From NCBI GenBank assembly GCA_902825855.1, contig CADECW010000018.1, forward strand, positions 28,386 to 70,739: DNA of 42,354 nt. The letters run 5' to 3'. This DNA comes from an uncultured Rhodospirillales bacterium. Lineage in GTDB: Bacteria > Pseudomonadota > Alphaproteobacteria > Reyranellales > Reyranellaceae. The position numbers were made by a program, and so were the translations under genes. The notes beneath the pieces are model-generated. The model saw only the letters and a program-made list of their open reading frames with translations, was not told the DNA's origin and did no database searches. Shown piece after piece: positions 35,212-42,354 of this stretch (positions are counted from its first letter, which is position 1; each line of letters begins with the position of its first letter).

Positions 35212-35729
35212 CGATGCCAATGAAGCTGCGTGATCCGACTGCCGAGAGCTCGCCCGTGCGCCGTGCGCGTCTGACGCCGCCATTGTCGCTCGACGGCAAG
35301 ACCGTGGCGCTGATGGATATCGGCAAGTCGCGCGGCGCGGAATTCATCGACCGACTTGAAGGTCATTTCAAGAAGGCGGGCGTGGCGACGCGCCGCTATG
35401 CCAAGCCGACCAACACCAAGGTGGCTCCGACCGCGCTGATGCAGCAGATTGCCGCCGAAGCCCAGCTCGCGGTGATCGCCTTAAGCGATTGAGGCTCCTG
35501 TACATCGTGCAGTCTGCACGACCTTCATAATCTCGACAGCCGCGGCCTTCCCGGAGTGAACATCGTCACCACGGGCTTCGTCGACGGCGTCGAGGCGCAA
35601 AGCGAATCGCTGGGCTTCGATCCGGCGGTGGTCTACGTCCCACATCCCATCCAGAACCGCACCAAGGCCGAGATCGAGGACATCGCGGACCAGGCCTTCG
35701 CCAAGGTGATGGCGCTGCTCAAGACTTGA
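35208..35729 (+). CDS. UGSC-motif selenoprotein with in-frame TGA decoded as selenocysteine
   Basis: 173 aa if TGA 35490-35492 is read as Sec95. Without recoding the product would stop after 94 aa at IALSD. The frame continues without another stop to TGA 35727-35729. Sec lies in DUGSCTSCSLHD, so Sec95 and Cys98/Cys101 form a redox cluster. Downstream sequence is plainly coding (VNIVTTGFVDGVEAQ; YVPHPIQNRTKAEI). This agrees with the UGSC family (seleno)protein group I remember from genome annotation, and the motif resembles the UGTC of GrdB reductase selenoproteins. GGGAGA precedes ATG, which overlaps the previous stop. A SECIS-like hairpin follows the TGA. No selA/B/C/D lies in this window. 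Confidence 0.88.
35490..35524 (+). promoter_or_regulatory. bacterial SECIS-like element at the selenocysteine codon
   Basis: Starting 12 bases after the TGA, TCGTGCA (35505-35511) pairs perfectly with TGCACGA (35515-35521) around a GTC loop. AGG (35492-35494) can pair with CCT (35522-35524) to form a lower stem across an internal bulge. A guanine opening the apical loop about 20 bases after the UGA fits bacterial SECIS elements recognised by SelB. Confidence 0.7.
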
Positions 35730-35762
35730 GGGAAGTGCGAGCCTGCGGGCACCGCCTCCCCG

Positions 35763-36800
35763 TCAATCCTTCTCCGGCATGACCGAAGGATGGACCGTCT
35801 GGTCGGTCGCGGGCTCGGGCGGCGGCGTTGGCCGCAGCGTGATCGGCTTGATGAAAGCGGCGACCGCGGCGGCTGTCGCCTTGGGGTCCTCCTCCATCGG
35901 GTTGTGCCCCAGCGCCTCGAAGATCTCGAGCTTCGAACCCTTTATGTCGTTCTGGAAACGGAAGGCATCGGCGGTCGGCACCCAGCGGTCCTTGCCACCC
36001 CAGAGGATCAGCGTCGGCACGTCGAGGCGCTTGAGCGGCGCGGGGTCGAGCGGCTCCTGGGTGCGGGCGCGCTGCAGCGTCGCTTCGCGGTTGCCGGGAA
36101 AACGCTGCAGCTCGGCGTAGCGGCGGATGCGCTCGGGCGTCACCATCGCCGGGTCGGCATAGACCTCGCTCAGCGATCGCCGCACGAGGCGCTCCGGCTT
36201 GAAATAGATGCCGATGTCGCCGACCACCGGCGTGCGCGCCAGGCGGATGGGCAGCGGCGCCTCGCCGGTGCGCGGATAGCCCGCGGCATCGACCAGGATG
36301 AGCTGGCTGACGCGATCGGGTCGCGTCGCGGCGAAGGTCCAGGCCACGGCACCGCCCATCGAATGGCCGACCAGCACGAAGAGGTCGAGGTTCAGCGTGT
36401 CGACGAGAACCTCGACGAAATCCGCATAGGCATCGATGGTGTACTCGTCTCGCGGCCAGGCGCCGGTCAGCCCGTGTCCCGGGAGGTCGACCGAGATCAG
36501 CCGCGCCTTGTCGCCGAGCTCGCGTACCCAGCTTTCCCACATGTGCAGCGAGCCCATCGAGCCATGGATCAGTACGATCGGAATGCCGTTGGGATCGCCC
36601 TGCTCGCGGACATGGGCGCGCACGCCGCCGATATCGATGAACTTCGAGCGGTCGTCGGCATAGCGTGCAATCAGCGTCTCCGCCGGCAGACTGGGCGAAT
36701 AGGCCCACAGCGCCACTCCGGCCAGCACGCCCATCACGAACAGCGCGACGATGGGCCAACGCCGGCGCGGCGCCTCGTCCCTACGGCGACGCTGGGGCAT
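35763..36800 (-). CDS. membrane-anchored alpha/beta hydrolase
   Basis: 345 aa. A basic N-terminus and one membrane segment (about 15-34) anchor it, so the hydrolase domain is probably periplasmic. IHGSMGSLHMW is the oxyanion loop; the triad is Ser147 (VGHSMGGAV), Asp271 (WGGKDRWVP) and His299 (ALGHNPMEEDP). The C-terminal tail is Pro-rich. Its start lies 20 bases inside the end of the upstream MscS-like gene, so the two are co-transcribed. Substrate unknown (ester, lactone or epoxide). Confidence 0.88.
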   Translation of the reverse strand: MPQRRRRDEAPRRRWPIVALFVMGVLAGVALWAYSPSLPAETLIARYADDRSKFIDIGGVRAHVREQGDPNGIPIVLIHGSMGSLHMWESWVRELGDKARLISVDLPGHGLTGAWPRDEYTIDAYADFVEVLVDTLNLDLFVLVGHSMGGAVAWTFAATRPDRVSQLILVDAAGYPRTGEAPLPIRLARTPVVGDIGIYFKPERLVRRSLSEVYADPAMVTPERIRRYAELQRFPGNREATLQRARTQEPLDPAPLKRLDVPTLILWGGKDRWVPTADAFRFQNDIKGSKLEIFEALGHNPMEEDPKATAAAVAAFIKPITLRPTPPPEPATDQTVHPSVMPEKD

Positions 36801-39186
36801 GGCCGTCGCCCTTGGATGGTGCGCCGAGGTACTGCTCGAACCCGTGCAGGCGCAATTCGGGAACCGGCTTGGGATCGACGATCTTGAGCTCGATCAGCTT
36901 GGCCAGGATCGTTTTGTTGAGGTCGTTGCTCACGACCAGGCGATCCTCCAGCCGCGCCACGAAGACGAACAATTCGAAGTCGAGGCCGCTGGTCGTGATC
37001 TGGGTGAAGCGCACGATCGGCGCCGGCACGCGCAGTACTCGCGGATGGCTGAGTGCTGCTTCGCGCAGCAGGCCTTCCATGACGGCGATATCGGTACCCA
37101 GCCCCACGGTGAGCTTGACCTCCACGCGGCTCGACGTGTCGGAATAGGTGCGATTCACCACGGGGTTCTGCAGGAACATGCTGTTGGGTACCAGCACGTG
37201 GGTGCGCTGGAAGGTCTCGACCTCGGTGGCGCGGATGTTGATGCGCCGCACGAAGCCCTCGTGTCCGCTCACCGAAACCCAGTCGCCCGCCTTGATCGGC
37301 CGCTCGACCAGCAGGAATACGCCGGAGATGACGTTGTTGGCGATGTTCTGCAGGCCAAGCCCGATACCGACCGACAGTGCGCCCAGTACGATCGCGAGGT
37401 TGGTGAAGTCGATGCCGAGCGCGCCGATGCCAATCAGGATGGCGACGATGACGCCGACATAGTTAAGGCCAGCATCGATCGATTGGCGCAGCGGCATCGG
37501 CGCGTCGACCGTCGGCAGCACGCGGTCGCGCACGATGCGCCGGATCAGACGCGCCAGCAATATGCAGACGACGAAAGCGATAATCGCCATGCCGATATTG
37601 CCGAGCGAGATCGTGACGCCGCCGACCTGGACGCCGCGAACGAGCTGGTGCGCGCCGTTCAGGATGGCATCGGTGTCGACGCCCCAGGCGGCCGGGATGA
37701 GGACGGCAAGCAGCACCAGCAGGACGATGTCGACCACCAGCATCACGAGGTGCTGGCCGCGCAAGGTCGCGTCGGCCGGCAGGTCGAGGCGATGGCGGAC
37801 CCACCGGCCCGAAGGGGTGTCGGGCGCCGCAGCCTCCTCGAGCAGATCGCCGATCAGCCGGTGCGACAACAGTGCGACGGCAATCAGGAGGCAGGTGAAA
37901 TAAAGCGCATTGTGCAGCTGGGCGGCGAGCGTGGCGTAGCCGAACAGAGCGAACACGATCGACGACAGCACCGCAACGGTGAGCAGCATGCGACCGACCG
38001 ACCACCAGGTGCCGCCGATCATGGTCGAGTGTTCTTCGCCCTCGGGCTGGGTGGCATGCCAGGCGCGATTGGACAGGGCGGGCAGTGAGAACAGCGAGAT
38101 GACCGTGGCGAGCACCAGGGCGCCAATCGCTGACACCGCGTCGGTTTCGCTGCCGGCGCGGGTCAGGCAGACGTAGACGAAATCGACGGCGAGGCCGACC
38201 GCCATCAATCGGCGCAATGCCTGTGACAGCGTGTCGGCGCTGGCATTGGTGAAGGGCAGGATGCGCCAGGCCGGGCGACGCGGCGACAATGCCGTCGCCG
38301 TCAGGCCGACAACCAGCAGGAAGGTGATCACCCGATAGATGAGCTCGGGTATCAGGACATTGATCGGTGACGGCGGCGATGTGGCCAGCATGAGCCTGCC
38401 GATCAGCCAGACTGCCAGGATCGGCACCAGGACCAGGCCGACACCATCGATCGCGGCGGTGACGGTGCGGTCGCGCTGTCCGGGCTCGGTCGCCTCGCCA
38501 CGGCCGAAGCGGCGGCGCAGGAAGCGGCCGCCGGCCCACAGCAGGATCGTGATGATGGCCCAGCCACCGAGACCTGCAAGGTCGCGCCTGTCGAACTGGA
38601 GGCCGCCGCCCAGCCACGTACGGCTCGCTGTCGACAAGGCCTCCACTGATGCGACGAGCTCGGGCCCGAGCTTGCTCCAGACGTCGCGCGATAGCGGCGA
38701 GGCATCGCGGCGCAGGAGCGTTCGCAGCATGACCTCGCCGCGCAGCTTGGTCAGGCGTTCGATGAGCTGGTCGGCGCGGGCGATCACCACTTCGCATTGC
38801 TTGACGCGGCCCTCGCTGACCGTGGCCTGCTCGGTCAGCCGGTCGCGGTCGGCCTTCACCGCATCCGATTCAGGCACCGCGTCGCTCGCCGGCTTTGCCT
38901 CCAGCGGCGCCAGGAGCTTGCGGGTGTCGGCGAGGTCGCCGCGGGCAAGATTCGCCGCCGCCGCGGCGGCAGTACGCACGTCGCCCGCCTGCTCGCGCAG
39001 GGCGTCGATCTCGGCCGGCAGCAGGTTGGCCTGCTCGGCGCGCGCGGCTATGCGGTCGAGCTGTCGCGTCCACAGCTCGACGAGCTGGCCGAACGGCCGC
39101 TGCGGCGTTGCCGGCGTCTGGGACAACGCCGGGCCGGCCGCGACCAGCAGCAGGAGAAGCCACGCCAGTCGGATGGGAAAGTGCAC
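36781..39186 (-). CDS. MscS-family mechanosensitive channel with DUF3772-type periplasmic region
   Basis: 801 aa from GTG 39186, chosen because it opens directly with a signal peptide (HFPIRLAWLLLLLVAAGPALSQ) and has GAGG upstream; an ATG at 39255 would bury the signal. The first third is a helical periplasmic region (LVELWTRQLDRIAARAEQANLLPAEIDALREQ...) like DUF3772. About ten membrane segments follow, ending in the pore helix ALSVGIGLGLQNIANNVISGVFLLVERPIKAGDWV and the beta domain GFVRRINIRATEVETFQRTHVLVPNS. It releases solutes on hypo-osmotic shock. Confidence 0.9.
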   Translation of the reverse strand: MHFPIRLAWLLLLLVAAGPALSQTPATPQRPFGQLVELWTRQLDRIAARAEQANLLPAEIDALREQAGDVRTAAAAAANLARGDLADTRKLLAPLEAKPASDAVPESDAVKADRDRLTEQATVSEGRVKQCEVVIARADQLIERLTKLRGEVMLRTLLRRDASPLSRDVWSKLGPELVASVEALSTASRTWLGGGLQFDRRDLAGLGGWAIITILLWAGGRFLRRRFGRGEATEPGQRDRTVTAAIDGVGLVLVPILAVWLIGRLMLATSPPSPINVLIPELIYRVITFLLVVGLTATALSPRRPAWRILPFTNASADTLSQALRRLMAVGLAVDFVYVCLTRAGSETDAVSAIGALVLATVISLFSLPALSNRAWHATQPEGEEHSTMIGGTWWSVGRMLLTVAVLSSIVFALFGYATLAAQLHNALYFTCLLIAVALLSHRLIGDLLEEAAAPDTPSGRWVRHRLDLPADATLRGQHLVMLVVDIVLLVLLAVLIPAAWGVDTDAILNGAHQLVRGVQVGGVTISLGNIGMAIIAFVVCILLARLIRRIVRDRVLPTVDAPMPLRQSIDAGLNYVGVIVAILIGIGALGIDFTNLAIVLGALSVGIGLGLQNIANNVISGVFLLVERPIKAGDWVSVSGHEGFVRRINIRATEVETFQRTHVLVPNSMFLQNPVVNRTYSDTSSRVEVKLTVGLGTDIAVMEGLLREAALSHPRVLRVPAPIVRFTQITTSGLDFELFVFVARLEDRLVVSNDLNKTILAKLIELKIVDPKPVPELRLHGFEQYLGAPSKGDGHAPASP

Positions 39187-39289
39187 GCAGGCCTCGTTCT
39201 TCAGCCCCGGTTTAGCACGGGGTCGGAAGTCCGTCTTGCTGGCCCGTGAGGCCAAATTTGGGCGGATTTCTGCGGCTTTTGCGCGTCGG

Positions 39290-39318
39290 TTGACAGGGCC
39301 TTGCCGACGCGGAACCTT
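39290..39318 (+). promoter_or_regulatory. possible sigma-70 promoter for the Ldh-type gene
   Basis: A perfect -35 hexamer TTGACA (39290-39295) is followed after 17 bases by AACCTT, a poor -10. The start would fall near 39325, about 30 bases before ATG 39354. Only the -35 is convincing. Confidence 0.3.
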
Positions 39319-39353
39319 GCGGCCCGCAATCGAAACGGAGAGGAGACGAAGGC

Positions 39354-40454
39354 ATGGCCGAGGGCAAGAGTTCAGTTGGTGAGATCAGGATCAAGCCCGA
39401 TCGGTTGCATGCATTCACCATGGCGATCTGCCGGGCCGACGGCAGCTCCGATGAAGAAGCGCGGCTGGTCGCCGACCATCTGGTGCTGGCCAACCTGTTC
39501 GGCCATGACAGCCACGGCGTCGGCATGATCCCGCACTACATACAGAACACCGGCACCGGCGCCTGCGTCCGTAACCATCATGCAAAGATTATCCGCGACA
39601 ACGGGGCCGTGATCGTGATCGACGGCGGCGCCGGCTATGGCCAGGTCGTCGCCAAGGAAGCCATGGATATCGGCATCGAGCGGGCCAAGGAACACGGCGT
39701 CTGCGTCGTCGGCCTCACCAACGCGCATCATATCGGGCGCATCGGCCATTGGGGCGAGCAGTGCGCGCGCGCCGGCATGGTGAGCACGCACTGGGTCAAC
39801 GTGCACGGCCACAAGTCGATGGTCGCGCCGTTCGGCGGCGCCGAGCCGCGCTTCACCACCAACCCCTACTGTACGGCCGTGCCGCGCAAGGGCAAGGAAC
39901 CGATCGTGCTCGACTTCGCCACCAGCCAGGTGGCAGCAGGCAAGGTGCGCGTCGCCTTCAACAAGAGGGTGCAGATGGAGGACGGCCTCCTGATCGACGC
40001 AGCAGGCGATCCCAGCACGGATCCCGGCGTGCTCTACAATCCGCCCTACGGCGCCATCCTGCCGTTCGGTCTGCACAAGGGCGGCGGCCTCGCGGTGATC
40101 TGCGACCTGCTGGCCGGTGCGCTGACCGGCGGTCGTACCCATAGCGCGCGCACCATCAAGCCAGGCACCGACATCATCAACAACATGTTGTCGATCATCA
40201 TCGATCCCCGGGCGATGGGCGGCACCGAGTTATTCGAAGACGAGGTCGAGACTTTCATCACCTGGGTGAAGTCGGCCAAACCGCAGCCTGGAGTCGCCGA
40301 GGTGCTGACGCCCGGCGAGCCCGAGCGCGCCCGCAAGGTCGATCGCGAGCGGAACGGCGTGGCGATCGACGGTACGACATGGCAACAGCTTCTCGATGTC
40401 GCGCGCAAGGTGCGGCTGAACGACACCGACATTCCACAGGCGGCCGCTGGCTGA
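39354..40454 (+). CDS. Ldh family (malate/L-sulfolactate-type) NAD(P)-dependent oxidoreductase
   Basis: 366 aa. Family landmarks: LANLFGHDSHGVGMIPHYIQ with the active-site His, GYGQVVAKEAMDIGI, NAHHIGRIGHWGEQCARAGM, FGGAEPRFTTNPYC and LPFGLHKGGGLAVICDLLAGALTGG. These enzymes oxidise 2-hydroxy acids such as malate, lactate, sulfolactate or ureidoglycolate with NAD(P). AGGAG precedes ATG 39354. It is followed 22 bases later by a GST gene, so they may share a transcript. The actual substrate is not determined by the sequence. Confidence 0.93.
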   Translation: MAEGKSSVGEIRIKPDRLHAFTMAICRADGSSDEEARLVADHLVLANLFGHDSHGVGMIPHYIQNTGTGACVRNHHAKIIRDNGAVIVIDGGAGYGQVVAKEAMDIGIERAKEHGVCVVGLTNAHHIGRIGHWGEQCARAGMVSTHWVNVHGHKSMVAPFGGAEPRFTTNPYCTAVPRKGKEPIVLDFATSQVAAGKVRVAFNKRVQMEDGLLIDAAGDPSTDPGVLYNPPYGAILPFGLHKGGGLAVICDLLAGALTGGRTHSARTIKPGTDIINNMLSIIIDPRAMGGTELFEDEVETFITWVKSAKPQPGVAEVLTPGEPERARKVDRERNGVAIDGTTWQQLLDVARKVRLNDTDIPQAAAG

Positions 40455-40476
40455 ACGAACGAAGGGGAGAGCGACC

Positions 40477-41097
40477 ATGGCCAAGATGAGACTCTACTAT
40501 TCGCCGTCCTCACCCTATGCCCGCAAGGTCAGGGTGCTGGCGCTCGAGACCAAGCTCGACAAGAAGATCGACACGATCAACGTGGCGCTGACGCCGGTGC
40601 AGCCCAACGCCGACGTCGACAAGCACAATCCCATCGGCAAGATTCCGGCGCTCTCGGTCAAGGGCATGGACCTCTTCGACTCGCCGGTGATCTGCGAGTA
40701 TCTCGACCATCAGCACAAGGGCCGCAAGCTGCTGCCGCGCAAGGGCCGCGACCGCTGGGTGGCACTGCGTCAGCAGGCGATGGCCGACGGCCTGCTCGAT
40801 GCCGCGCTGCTGGCGCGCTACGAGGGCTTTCTGCGGCCCGAGGATCGGCGCTGGCCCGACTGGAGCAAGGGCCAGATGAAGAAGATCGACGGTGTGCTCG
40901 ACGCGCTCGAAGCCGAGGCCAGGTCGCTCAAGGGCAAGCCGACGCTCGGCACCATCTCGGTGGGCTGCGCGCTGGGCTATCTCGACTTCCGATTCGGCAA
41001 CCACGACTGGCGCGCCAAGCGGCCGAAGCTCGCCAAGTGGTTCACGAGCTTCTCCAAGCTGCCGTCGATGAAGGCGACGGTCCCCCCGCCGTCGTGA
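40477..41097 (+). CDS. glutathione S-transferase family protein
   Basis: 206 aa. The N-terminal thioredoxin fold starts MRLYYSPSSPYARKVRVLAL, with Ser residues where GSTs bind the glutathione thiol, then NPIGKIPAL (cis-Pro) and SPVICEYLDHQ (gamma-glutamyl contact). The C-terminal helical domain (VALRQQAMADGLLDAAL..., TLGTISVGCALGYLDFRF) is typical of bacterial GSTs. GGGGAGA precedes ATG. Its stop overlaps the cupin gene start (GTGA). Confidence 0.93.
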   Translation: MAKMRLYYSPSSPYARKVRVLALETKLDKKIDTINVALTPVQPNADVDKHNPIGKIPALSVKGMDLFDSPVICEYLDHQHKGRKLLPRKGRDRWVALRQQAMADGLLDAALLARYEGFLRPEDRRWPDWSKGQMKKIDGVLDALEAEARSLKGKPTLGTISVGCALGYLDFRFGNHDWRAKRPKLAKWFTSFSKLPSMKATVPPPS

Positions 41098-41516
41098 ATG
41101 CGGACGAGATCATCGCCCATCTCGGAATGGGACCCCATCCCGAGGGGGGGCACTATGTCGAGACCTTCCGCGCGCCGGGGGAAGGGCGCAGCTCCGGAAC
41201 GGCGATCTACTTCCTGCTGAAGGCCGGCGAACAGTCGCACTGGCACCGGGTCGATGCCGACGAGATCTGGCACCACTATGCCGGGGCGCCGCTCGAACTT
41301 TCGATGAGCGATGGCGAGGACGTGCGCCGTCTGCGGCTCGGCACCGATTTCGGCGTTGGCGAGCAGCCACAGGCGGTCGTGCCGCGCCATGTCTGGCAGG
41401 CCGCGCGCTCGCTCGGCGCCTGGACGCTGGTCGGATGCACCGTGTCGCCGGGCTTCGAATTCCGGGGCTTCGAGATGGCGCCTCCGGGGTGGAGCCCAGG
41501 CCCCCGGCCCATCTGA
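41094..41516 (+). CDS. cupin family protein (DUF985/Cupin_5)
   Basis: 140 aa from GTG 41094, which overlaps the GST stop by four bases. The double-stranded beta-helix is recognisable: LGMGPHPEGGHYVETFRA near the N-terminus, YFLLKAGEQSHWHRVDADEIWHHYAG with the metal-binding His cluster, and the C-terminal TLVGCTVSPGFEFRGFEM typical of DUF985. Members probably bind sugars or act as epimerases; function is unproven. Confidence 0.9.
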   Translation: MNADEIIAHLGMGPHPEGGHYVETFRAPGEGRSSGTAIYFLLKAGEQSHWHRVDADEIWHHYAGAPLELSMSDGEDVRRLRLGTDFGVGEQPQAVVPRHVWQAARSLGAWTLVGCTVSPGFEFRGFEMAPPGWSPGPRPI

Positions 41517-41575
41517 GCGCAGCGAAGATTGACGGCATCCGGACCGGGGTGCGTCGCAGCTTTTTCGCGGCTACG

Positions 41576-42340
41576 ATGCACGACGCCATGTTCGTTCGTC
41601 CGACCAACCCGGTCAGTCATCGTCTGGCACGCATGGCCTTCATCATGGCGTGCGTTGCGGCGCTTATCGTCGCCTCCGCCGGGCCGCTGCATCGCTTCAT
41701 CGGGCTGGAGATCGAGCCGGCCTTCACGATCTTCCGTTACGGCTTCTATTTTGCCGTAGCCGGTGCGGCGCTGGGTCTTGCCACCGTCGTGCCGACGCGG
41801 CCCGGCGATCGCCGCCGCGGCTTTCTGGCGGCGTTGCTTGCGCTCGTGATCGGCGTCGCCGCGGCCTACATGCCACTCAACTGGTTCCTGCGCGCCCAGC
41901 AGGGGCCCGAGCTCAACGACATCACGACCGACACCAACAGCCCGCCACCGCTGGTGGTGACGCTGCAGCTGCGCCGCGGCGCCTCCAATCCCGCGACCTA
42001 TCCCGGCGCACATGCGGCGGTACTGCAACGCGCCGCCTATCCCGACATTGCGCCGATCGCCCTGCCCGACCCGCCGGCCGAGGCATTCAAGAAGGTCGAT
42101 GCTGTGGCGATGGCGATGGGTTGGGATGTCGTCGCCCGCGCGCCCGCCGAAGGCCGCATCGAAGCGATCGCGACCAGCGCATGGTTCGGCTTCCAGGACG
42201 ATATCGTCATCCGCATCCGCCCCGACGGGTCCGGCAGCAAGATCGACATCCGCTCCAAGAGCCGCGACGGCGAATCCGACCTCGGCGTCAACGCCAAACG
42301 CATCCGCGAGTTCGTTGCAAAGCTGAAAGCACCCTCATGA
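41576..42340 (+). CDS. DUF1499 domain membrane protein
   Basis: 254 aa from ATG 41576 (ATG 41588 equally possible; no ribosome site decides). Three membrane segments (about 20-45, 55-75, 83-105) precede a soluble C-terminal DUF1499 region with RAAYPDIAPI, AMGWDVVARAPAEGRIEAIATSAWFGFQDDIVIRI and RSKSRDGESDLGVNAKRIREF. The role of DUF1499 is unknown. Its stop overlaps an ATG that begins the next reading frame. Confidence 0.86.
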   Translation: MHDAMFVRPTNPVSHRLARMAFIMACVAALIVASAGPLHRFIGLEIEPAFTIFRYGFYFAVAGAALGLATVVPTRPGDRRRGFLAALLALVIGVAAAYMPLNWFLRAQQGPELNDITTDTNSPPPLVVTLQLRRGASNPATYPGAHAAVLQRAAYPDIAPIALPDPPAEAFKKVDAVAMAMGWDVVARAPAEGRIEAIATSAWFGFQDDIVIRIRPDGSGSKIDIRSKSRDGESDLGVNAKRIREFVAKLKAPS

Positions 42341-42354
42341 ATCCCCCGACCATA
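42337..42354 (+). CDS. start of a further gene, cut by the window end
   Basis: ATG 42337 overlaps the DUF1499 stop (ATGA) and reads MNPPTI before the window ends. The overlap style matches true gene pairs elsewhere in this window, but six codons cannot identify the product. Confidence 0.4.

Noticed and set aside
35490..35492. TGA as an ordinary stop giving a 94-aa protein
   Set aside because: The frame stays open and clearly coding for 78 codons, the motif around it is UGSC, and a hairpin follows at SECIS distance.
39311..39335. GGAAC upstream of the Ldh-type gene as an EcfG promoter
   Set aside because: No CGTT occurs at 16-17 bases; only the GGAAC half is present.
1..42354. CRISPR arrays, tRNA/rRNA genes, insertion sequences or prophage
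   Set aside because: I saw no regularly spaced repeats, cloverleaf sequences, transposase or phage genes on either strand by reading; short or unusual examples could be missed.

Overview
This window looks like a chromosomal segment of a high-GC alphaproteobacterium. It is densely packed, with many 4-base start/stop overlaps, a complete System I cytochrome c maturation operon, and a match to the EcfG (general stress sigma factor) promoter typical of alphaproteobacteria. Gene content is reminiscent of the Rhodospirillales/Reyranella neighbourhood, but the genus is a guess. I see no tRNA, rRNA, CRISPR array, phage or insertion sequence.

Layout: (1) 13-4744, metabolic and housekeeping genes: cytoplasmic L,D-transpeptidase-like protein, FAH-family hydrolase, enolase-superfamily enzyme, YpfJ-type metallopeptidase, exonuclease III and a GlsB/YeaQ membrane protein. 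(2) 4782-8470 on the minus strand: an unusual ABC transporter with a degenerate, expanded nucleotide-binding region, a cyclic-nucleotide-binding protein and a small methyltransferase. (3) 8649-14800: a glycan operon with two MurG-like and two GT4-like glycosyltransferases, a histidine phosphatase and a CE4-like deacetylase. (4) 14797-19464: a small membrane protein plus a peptide-type ABC importer (fused ATPase and two permeases, no binding protein). (5) 19465-19715: a non-coding region with stacked hairpins, repeated C-rich segments and a strong terminator ending five bases before ccmA; it is a candidate sRNA or attenuating leader. (6) 19716-26549: ccmABCDEFGHI. (7) 26527-31783: NYN/OST-HTH protein, hemolysin III-like protein, alpha/beta hydrolase, coiled-coil protein, patatin, an EcfG-controlled small membrane protein and a PPOX flavoprotein. 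(8) 31765-35729: desaturase, MetX-like hydrolase, a thioredoxin-like fusion protein and, coupled to it by an ATGA overlap, a selenoprotein whose reading frame passes through an in-frame TGA (35490-35492). (9) 35763-42354: alpha/beta hydrolase, MscS channel with a long N-terminal region, Ldh-type oxidoreductase, GST, DUF985 cupin, DUF1499 protein and the first codons of another gene.

The strongest observations are the selenoprotein (UGSC motif, Sec95, SECIS-like hairpin) with its coupled CPTC-containing partner, and the structured region before ccmA. The motif TCTCCCCCGA occurs twice there. Its first nine bases can pair perfectly with the Shine-Dalgarno region of the gene starting at 14797, and seven with that of ccmC.
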